From positions 558,001 through 622,000 of the forward strand of contig NZ_VFAH01000001.1 of assembly GCF_008929045.1 (NCBI RefSeq): 64,000 nucleotides of DNA. Direction: 5' to 3'. The first letter of the stretch is position 1; every line of letters begins with the position of its first letter. The position numbers and the translations under genes were made by a program. Positions 58,189 to 64,000 of this stretch are shown one piece after another. Source of the DNA: Noviherbaspirillum aerium (GTDB lineage: Bacteria > Pseudomonadota > Gammaproteobacteria > Burkholderiales > Burkholderiaceae_D). The notes beneath the pieces were generated by a model, which saw nothing but the letters and a program-made list of their open reading frames with translations, had not been told where the DNA came from and searched no databases.

Positions 58189-59997
58189 TTACTTTTCCTG
58201 CGTCAGAGGCTTGTCCCTGCCGATGACTTCGCGGCAATCCCCCTTGAATGTGGCATTGTCGTAGTCAGTCCAGCCATAGCTGTCGACATACCGCTTGTGC
58301 CGCTGGAGTTGCGGACTGAAGAAACTCCACTCCAGACGTTCCGTCGGATAGCGGATATCGGCCATGTCGAGCAAGGAGTGAAAAACGTTTTCCGTTGCCA
58401 GCTTCGCATGGCGGTTCCTTAGCAGCCCGGCAACCTTTTCAGGATGCTTCCGGCGGTACGCATCGGAATACCACACCAGCGCAGGAACATGAAACTCATG
58501 CTGGGTATTGTGTCCGTGAAAGGCCAGCTTGCAACTGCCGTCGTACAGGGTTTGCCCATGGTCGGCGATGTACATCATGCCGGCAACCTGCCTCGTATCC
58601 TTGAGTTCGCCGATCACATTCGCCAGGAACCAGTCGGTATAGAGAATGGAATTGTCATAGCTGTTGTTCAGCCTTGTCTTCATCGCGGGGTCGGTATGGA
58701 CGGGGTTCTCCACATCGAAGAGCGATGGCTGCCATTTGTCGAATGCCTGCGGATGGCGATGGCTGTAATTCCAGTGATTGCCAAGCGTATGGAGGACAAT
58801 CAGCTTTTTCGGAGCGGGATCCCGCAATGCCGCATGCAAAGGATTCAACAACACCTCGTCGTAGCTGGATCGTTTCTTGTAGCTGCCGAAATTAAGGAAT
58901 TGAACGACATGTGCTTCCTTTGCAAACACCGAGACCGGCGTATCGAATTCACCGAATGACATCTGGTTGGAAACCCACCAGGTCTTGTAGCCGGCTTCAC
59001 GGAATGCGCTGAGAAAGGACTTCTCCGAGAATCCGGCCTTCAGGCTGGAGCGCGCCGGCTTGCGCGAAACCAGCACCGGAACCGACAGGCGGGTGGCCGA
59101 AACAGCGGTAACAACATCCGAAAGCGAGACCAGGTTGGGTTCGGTTTTGAGCAAGGGATTCGTCTCGCGCTCATAGCCGTTCAGGCTCCACCGGTCATAA
59201 CGGGAGGACTCGCCGATGACCATCACAACGGTACGACTGGTGTCGCTGTCCTCGTCCTGCACCGCGCCAAAGCGGAATGTGCGACTGGAGTCGGAGAGCG
59301 CGGCAAGATGTTTGCGTTCTTTCCAGAACTCGTACGCCGCAACGCCTAGACCAAGTGGCCGCGTACGGCCGAAACGCTCCGCATTGATGGAAAAAGTCGC
59401 CCAGCTTGGAAGTGCGGGCAATTCCCAGCTAGACACCAAGCTTGAATCGAACCTGACGACACGCCGAGCATCTTGCCCGGAACTGCCAGTGAGAGAACCG
59501 TACAGGACCAATACGCCTGCCAGCCCGAACACTGTCAGCAAGACCTGGCGCGATCGATCCGTCCAATCAAGGTCCGCGCTTCGCAAGCAGAGCAGCCAGC
59601 ATCCGCCCCACCATGCCAGTGCAATGAGCACCAGCAGGCCGGCCAGCCAGGCACGATGTCCAAGGAACTCCATGGCCTCGCCAGGGTTTGTTTCAGCAAT
59701 AATCGCGAAATGGTGGGCGGACAGGGTTTGTCCGTAATAAGCCTGCAAGTACAGATCAAGCGGTATGGCAATGAACGCCGGCAGCAGCAACGGATGAAAG
59801 CAAGCAGGGCGTTTGAATACCGCCCAGAGCATCATCCACGCAATCACCTGCATGCCAAGAAGCTGCGTCCACCCGGTTACATCGCGGCCAAGCAGCAGCG
59901 GAACGAAAGGCGTTGCCGACACAAGCAGATAGCTGGAGAGGACAAACAGTTTGGATATACGTGGCACAACCGGCAGACGCATGGCAGAGTGCCGCAT
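58189..59997 (-). CDS. Phosphoethanolamine transferase (EptA/CptA-type sulfatase-fold enzyme)
   Basis: 602 residues from ATG at 59997 (GGAATG ten bases upstream); later ATG at 59982. Five membrane helices (about 14-185), then a periplasmic sulfatase-fold domain: metal-binding IGESSRYDRWSLNGYERET, catalytic Thr in SATRLSVPVLVS (aligned with the Thr of EptA), ADHGQTLYDG and HGHNTQHEFHVPALVWYS. It transfers phosphoethanolamine from phosphatidylethanolamine to lipid A or the LPS core. The DHGQ.LYDG form is closer to CptA-like core enzymes than to MCR/EptA (which have DHGESLGE). It lies on the opposite strand between the rpoBC and str operons, an unusual place. Confidence 0.88.
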   Translation of the reverse strand: MRHSAMRLPVVPRISKLFVLSSYLLVSATPFVPLLLGRDVTGWTQLLGMQVIAWMMLWAVFKRPACFHPLLLPAFIAIPLDLYLQAYYGQTLSAHHFAIIAETNPGEAMEFLGHRAWLAGLLVLIALAWWGGCWLLCLRSADLDWTDRSRQVLLTVFGLAGVLVLYGSLTGSSGQDARRVVRFDSSLVSSWELPALPSWATFSINAERFGRTRPLGLGVAAYEFWKERKHLAALSDSSRTFRFGAVQDEDSDTSRTVVMVIGESSRYDRWSLNGYERETNPLLKTEPNLVSLSDVVTAVSATRLSVPVLVSRKPARSSLKAGFSEKSFLSAFREAGYKTWWVSNQMSFGEFDTPVSVFAKEAHVVQFLNFGSYKKRSSYDEVLLNPLHAALRDPAPKKLIVLHTLGNHWNYSHRHPQAFDKWQPSLFDVENPVHTDPAMKTRLNNSYDNSILYTDWFLANVIGELKDTRQVAGMMYIADHGQTLYDGSCKLAFHGHNTQHEFHVPALVWYSDAYRRKHPEKVAGLLRNRHAKLATENVFHSLLDMADIRYPTERLEWSFFSPQLQRHKRYVDSYGWTDYDNATFKGDCREVIGRDKPLTQEK

Positions 59998-60192
59998 TAA
60001 AGCAACATTCCAGTAAGCAATACAGTAGTGTATGCGCAAGCAGGCCCGCCGTCAGTCACTCCTTGTGCTGTTCTCCGCATTTCAGCACATGACAAGCTAG
60101 TGTGATCCGCAGGCCACAATTCCTGCCGTTCCATCGCGAAGAACAAGCCCCAAGCGACTGATTCTATTGATAATACAAAGCACATAGCACCG

Positions 60193-60221
60193 TTGACTCA
60201 TGTACGCAATAGGCATATACT
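60193..60221 (+). promoter_or_regulatory. Sigma-70 promoter of the str operon
   Basis: TTGACT (60193-60198) and TATACT (60216-60221) with a 17-base spacer, 187 bases before rpsL. Downstream CGCGAG is GC-rich. It is the likely promoter for rpsL-rpsG-fusA-tuf and leaves a long leader (60230-60407) in which S7-dependent or other control could act. Confidence 0.85.
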
Positions 60222-60407
60222 CGCGAGTTCTCGATTTTAAGCTCTCCGGGCTTAAGCGTTCTTTGGTCAAGTTTCCCGCCTCCGCGACGCTTATTTCCAT
60301 TCCAGTTTCAAATCGACGCGCCTAGCGCAATGGTTTTCCCCTCAGCTTCGGGCAATCGATTTCGAAGCTGCATTTATCAACGTAGTATTTTGTTGGATTA
60401 AAGACCG

Positions 60408-60791
60408 ATGCCAACCATCAATCAACTTATTCGCAAGCCCCGGACTTCCGGCGCTGTGAAGAGCAAGTCGCCGGCGCTGGAGAACAGCCCGCAGAAGCGC
60501 GGTGTTTGCACCCGTGTGTACACCACCACTCCGAAAAAGCCGAACTCGGCGCTCCGTAAGGTTGCCAAGGTTCGCCTGACCAATGGTTTCGAGGTCATCT
60601 CGTACATCGGCGGCGAAGGCCACAACCTGCAAGAACACAGCGTCGTGCTGATCCGCGGCGGCCGTGTCAAGGACTTGCCGGGTGTGCGTTACCACATGGT
60701 TCGCGGTGCACTGGATACCCAGGGCGTCAAGGATCGTAAGCAGGCACGTTCGAAGTACGGTGCCAAGCGCGCGAAAGCCGCCAAGAAGTAA
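60408..60791 (+). CDS. rpsL: 30S ribosomal protein S12
   Basis: 127 residues; ATG at 60408. [12 protein letters not shown] start; [11 protein letters not shown] carries the Lys equivalent to E. coli Lys43 and [11 protein letters not shown] that of Lys88, so no classical streptomycin-resistance change. It ends in a basic KRAKAAKK tail. First gene of the str operon. Confidence 0.99.
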   Translation: MPTINQLIRKPRTSGAVKSKSPALENSPQKRGVCTRVYTTTPKKPNSALRKVAKVRLTNGFEVISYIGGEGHNLQEHSVVLIRGGRVKDLPGVRYHMVRGALDTQGVKDRKQARSKYGAKRAKAAKK

Positions 60792-60951
60792 TTGAATTTT
60801 TCCGCAAGGAGGTTTGCCTCCCGGTGCTTCACCGCGCGGAATGTGAGTCGGCCCCGACTGGGTCGAGTAAGTGGTTGGTCATGATGGCCACCGCGAGCGA
60901 GCGGTAAATCACTCAGTGCCGTCGCTCAACTGAAGAGTGAAAGGAATAGAA

Positions 60952-61422
60952 ATGCCACGTCGTCGTGAAGTCCCCAAGCGGGAAATTCTGCCGGATCCCA
61001 AATTCGGCAATGTTGAAGTTGCGAAATTCGTCAACGTCCTGATGCTGTCCGGTAAAAAATCGGTCGCCGAGAACATCATCTATGGCGCGTTTGACCACAT
61101 CAAGCAAAAGTCCGGCAAGGATCCGCTCGAAGTATTTACCGCAGCCCTCAACAACTGCAAGCCGATGGTCGAAGTCAAATCCCGTCGCGTGGGTGGTGCA
61201 AACTACCAGGTGCCGGTTGAAGTGCGTCCTGTCCGCCGCATGGCTCTCTCCATGCGCTGGCTGCGCGAAGCTGCCAACAAGCGCAGCGAGAAGTCCATGC
61301 CGCAGCGTCTCGGCGGCGAGTTGATGGAGGCCGCGGAAGGTCGCGGCGGTGCGATGAAGAAGCGTGACGAAGTGCACCGCATGGCAGAAGCCAACAAGGC
61401 GTTCTCCCACTTCCGTTTCTAA
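60952..61422 (+). CDS. rpsG: 30S ribosomal protein S7
   Basis: 156 residues from ATG at 60952, behind [30 protein letters not shown] start, [20 protein letters not shown], and the C-terminal [15 protein letters not shown]. It binds the 3' major domain of 16S rRNA. The 160-base gap after rpsL includes possible regulatory structure, as for S7 autoregulation in E. coli. Confidence 0.99.
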   Translation: MPRRREVPKREILPDPKFGNVEVAKFVNVLMLSGKKSVAENIIYGAFDHIKQKSGKDPLEVFTAALNNCKPMVEVKSRRVGGANYQVPVEVRPVRRMALSMRWLREAANKRSEKSMPQRLGGELMEAAEGRGGAMKKRDEVHRMAEANKAFSHFRF

Positions 61423-61547
61423 TAGCAATAACACAATAGTTGCCTTCGCATCGTTGAAGGCTCTGCAATGTAACTTGGTTAAAACCGGGCGTATCCCTTG
61501 AAAAAGTGGCGCTCGGTTTTCTACCATTAAAAGACTTAGGATTGAAT

Positions 61548-63650
61548 ATGGCTCGCAAGACCCCTATTGAGCGCTACCGCAATATCGGTATTTCCGCTCA
61601 CATCGATGCCGGTAAAACAACCACTACCGAGCGTATCCTGTATTACACCGGTGTCAACCACAAGATCGGTGAAGTGCACGATGGCGCAGCGACCATGGAC
61701 TGGATGGAGCAGGAGCAGGAGCGGGGCATCACCATTACCTCCGCTGCAACGACTTGCTTCTGGAAGGGCATGGCGAACAACTTCCCTGAGCACCGCATCA
61801 ACATCATCGACACCCCGGGCCACGTCGACTTCACCATCGAGGTGGAGCGTTCCATGCGCGTCCTGGATGGCGCATGCATGGTGTACTGCGCAGTGGGTGG
61901 CGTGCAGCCGCAATCCGAGACCGTATGGCGTCAGGCCAACAAGTACGGCGTTCCCCGTCTGGCATTCGTCAACAAGATGGACCGTACCGGCGCAAACTTC
62001 TTCAAGGTGTATGAGCAGATGCGCGCTCGCCTGAAGGCCAACCCGATCCCGATGCAAGTGCCGATCGGCGCCGAAGAGAACTTCGAAGGCGTTGTCGACC
62101 TCGTCAAGATGAAGGCCATCTATTGGGACGACGCGTCCCAGGGCATGAAGTTCGATTACCGCGATATCCCGGCCGAACTGCAGGCGACTTGCGCCGAGTG
62201 GCGCGAAAAGATGGTCGAGGCCGCTGCCGAAGCCACCGAAGAGCTGATGAACAAGTACCTGGAAGAGGGCGACCTGTCCGAAGCCGAGATCAAGAAGGCA
62301 ATCCGCCAGCGTACCATCGCCGGTGAAATCGTCCCGATGATGTGCGGTACCGCGTTCAAGAACAAGGGCGTTCAGGCAATGCTCGACGCCGTGATCGAAT
62401 ACCTGCCGGCGCCGACCGACATTCCGCCGGTTGAAGGCACCGACGAGAACGAACAGCCCGCGCTGCGCAAGGCCGACGACAACGAGAAGTTCTCCGCGCT
62501 CGCGTTCAAGATCATGACCGACCCGTTCGTCGGCCAGCTGATCTTCTTCCGCGTGTATTCGGGCGTCGTCAACTCCGGCGATACCGTCTACAACCCGGTC
62601 AAGGGCAAGAAAGAGCGTATCGGCCGTCTGCTGCAGATGCACGCAAACCAGCGTGAAGAAATCAAGGAAGTCCGTGCCGGCGACATCGCTGCCGCGGTCG
62701 GCCTGAAAGAAGCGACTACCGGTGAAACCCTGTGTGATCCGGAAGCCGTCATCACTCTGGAGCGCATGGTGTTCCCGGAGCCGGTCATTTCCCAGGCTGT
62801 CGAGCCGAAGACAAAGGCTGACCAGGAAAAGATGGGCCTGGCGCTCAACCGTCTGTCGCAGGAAGATCCGTCGTTCCGCGTCAAGACCGATGAAGAATCC
62901 GGCCAGACAATCATTTCCGGTATGGGCGAACTGCACCTGGAAATTATCGTCGACCGTATGCGTCGTGAATTCGGTGTCGAAGCAACCGTCGGCAAGCCGC
63001 AGGTTGCCTATCGCGAAACCATTCGCAAGACTTGCGAAGAAATCGAAGGCAAGTTCGTCAAGCAGTCCGGCGGACGCGGTCAGTATGGCCACGTGGTTCT
63101 GAAGATTGAACCGCAGGAGCCGGGCAAGGGCTTCGAATTCGTCGACGCAATCAAGGGTGGTGTGGTTCCGCGTGAATACATCCCTGCAGTCGAAAAGGGT
63201 ATTCTCGAAACGCTGCCGGCCGGCGTGATGGCAGGCTATCCGGTCGTTGACGTCAAGGTAACACTGTTCTTCGGTTCCTACCACGACGTTGACTCCAACG
63301 AAAACGCCTTCCGCATGGCGGCTTCGATGGCATTCAAGGATGGCTGCCGCAAGGCCAGCCCGGTCCTGCTCGAACCGATGATGGCAGTTGAAGTCGAAAC
63401 GCCGGAAGAAAAAATGGGTGACGTGATGGGCGACCTGTCCTCACGTCGCGGCATGATCCAGGGTATGGATGACATCCCGGGCGGCGGCAAGATCGTCCGC
63501 GCCGAGGTGCCGCTGTCCGAAATGTTCGGCTACTCGACAACCCTGCGTTCCCTGACTCAGGGTCGTGCGACATACACGATGGAGTTCAAGCATTACGCTG
63601 AAGCTCCGAAGAATGTTGCCGACGCCGTGATCACTGCCAAGGGCAAGTAA
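61548..63650 (+). CDS. fusA: Elongation factor G
   Basis: 700 residues from ATG at 61548, behind TTAGGATTGAAT. G1 [20 protein letters not shown]2 with RGITITSA, G3 [10 protein letters not shown]4 NKMD; then domains II-V. It moves tRNA and mRNA after peptide bond formation. The gene is followed by a near-perfect palindrome and the second tuf. Confidence 0.99.
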   Translation: MARKTPIERYRNIGISAHIDAGKTTTTERILYYTGVNHKIGEVHDGAATMDWMEQEQERGITITSAATTCFWKGMANNFPEHRINIIDTPGHVDFTIEVERSMRVLDGACMVYCAVGGVQPQSETVWRQANKYGVPRLAFVNKMDRTGANFFKVYEQMRARLKANPIPMQVPIGAEENFEGVVDLVKMKAIYWDDASQGMKFDYRDIPAELQATCAEWREKMVEAAAEATEELMNKYLEEGDLSEAEIKKAIRQRTIAGEIVPMMCGTAFKNKGVQAMLDAVIEYLPAPTDIPPVEGTDENEQPALRKADDNEKFSALAFKIMTDPFVGQLIFFRVYSGVVNSGDTVYNPVKGKKERIGRLLQMHANQREEIKEVRAGDIAAAVGLKEATTGETLCDPEAVITLERMVFPEPVISQAVEPKTKADQEKMGLALNRLSQEDPSFRVKTDEESGQTIISGMGELHLEIIVDRMRREFGVEATVGKPQVAYRETIRKTCEEIEGKFVKQSGGRGQYGHVVLKIEPQEPGKGFEFVDAIKGGVVPREYIPAVEKGILETLPAGVMAGYPVVDVKVTLFFGSYHDVDSNENAFRMAASMAFKDGCRKASPVLLEPMMAVEVETPEEKMGDVMGDLSSRRGMIQGMDDIPGGGKIVRAEVPLSEMFGYSTTLRSLTQGRATYTMEFKHYAEAPKNVADAVITAKGK

Positions 63651-63660
63651 GACCCATGCA

Positions 63661-63691
63661 GCATCAAGCCATGAGACTCATGGCTTGATGC
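63661..63691. repeat. 31-bp palindrome between fusA and tuf
   Basis: GCATCAAGCCATGAG (63661-63675) and its exact complement CTCATGGCTTGATGC (63677-63691) around a single A. No T-run follows in either direction. It may be a processing site or attenuator between fusA and tuf. Confidence 0.9.
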
Positions 63692-63740
63692 GCAAAATGA
63701 AAAACACTTAACAAATCGTTCTTTTTGAAGGAAGCATAAA

Positions 63741-64000
63741 ATGGCAAAAGGCAAGTTTGAGCGGACCAAGCCGCACGTGAATGTGGGCACGATCGGTCAC
63801 GTTGACCATGGCAAGACCACGCTGACTGCAGCAATTGCAACCGTGCTGTCGGCCAAGTTTGGCGGCGAAGCAAAGAAATACGACGAGATCGACGCAGCGC
63901 CGGAAGAAAAGGCGCGCGGCATCACCATCAACACCGCACACGTCGAATACGAAACCCAGAACCGCCACTATGCGCACGTTGACTGCCCCGGCCACGCTGA
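63741..64000 (+). CDS. tuf: Elongation factor Tu, copy 2 (3' truncated by window edge)
   Basis: ATG at 63741 behind GAAGGAAGCATAAA. The visible 260 nt (86 codons plus two bases) match 44304-44563 without a difference, including silent positions, while the sequence before the start codon differs entirely. This is the str-operon tuf (tufA position). It runs past the window. Confidence 0.99.
   Translation, partial: MAKGKFERTKPHVNVGTIGHVDHGKTTLTAAIATVLSAKFGGEAKKYDEIDAAPEEKARGITINTAHVEYETQNRHYAHVDCPGHA

Overview
The window is a GC-rich (roughly 60 percent by eye) chromosomal segment of a betaproteobacterium, most likely Burkholderiales of the Oxalobacteraceae/Herbaspirillum type. The reasons are the gene order tRNA-Tyr/Gly/Thr-tuf-tRNA-Trp-secE-nusG-rplKAJL-rpoBC followed by rpsL-rpsG-fusA-tuf, an rplJ that opens with TTG, a 1368-residue RpoB of beta-class type, and many families frequent in this order (DUF1631, NnrU, DUF6279 lipoprotein, tandem DUF2905, DUF5985). 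No prophage, plasmid, CRISPR, rRNA or intact insertion sequence was seen.

Layout. 1-9 kb: the 3' end of a DUF1631 gene, a lone GHSLGG serine-hydrolase gene with an effector-like N-terminus, nnrU, a LysR regulator divergent from a D-tartrate dehydratase (tarD), then about 800 gene-free bases with a 162-bp MITE-like element and a head-to-head pair of two-hairpin palindromic repeats, then a PAS-PAS-GGDEF-EAL protein. 9-20 kb: a periplasmic solute-binding-like protein, an Hpt-REC-REC-GGDEF cyclase, an acyl-CoA synthetase with a TesB thioesterase, a TauE/SafE permease, a luciferase-like monooxygenase, a CPA2 cation/proton antiporter, a response regulator and threonine aldolase. 20-30 kb: a small beta-barrel protein, a DUF2061 protein, dps, a GFA-family protein, penicillin-binding protein 1A, a three-gene winged-helix/DUF5985 cassette, several small orphan membrane proteins, another LysR regulator and a 55-residue lipoprotein. 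30-43.7 kb: glmS, an Lrp regulator and glmU (UDP-GlcNAc supply), a DUF6279 lipoprotein, an operon of a FolM-like reductase, folB and ttcA, a MidA-type methyltransferase, two DUF2905 genes, a DHA2 exporter, a TPR response regulator, arsC and a PuuD-like amidotransferase.

43.8-64 kb is the information-processing core: three tRNAs, tuf, tRNA-Trp, secE, nusG, rplK, rplA, rplJ, rplL, rpoB and rpoC, closed by a strong terminator; then a phosphoethanolamine transferase on the opposite strand; then a good sigma-70 promoter and rpsL, rpsG, fusA and a second tuf cut by the window edge. The visible 260 nt of the second tuf are identical to the first copy.

Linked functions: glmS and glmU feed UDP-GlcNAc to cell-wall synthesis, where the PBP1A also acts. 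Two c-di-GMP proteins of opposite architecture flank a solute-binding-like protein. The acyl-CoA ligase and thioesterase pair act on the same CoA esters. FolB and the FolM-like reductase sit next to each other. The least understood parts are the hydrolase gene at 1.1-2.4 kb, the repeats at 5.6-6.4 kb, and the small-protein cassettes at 25.7-28.0 kb.
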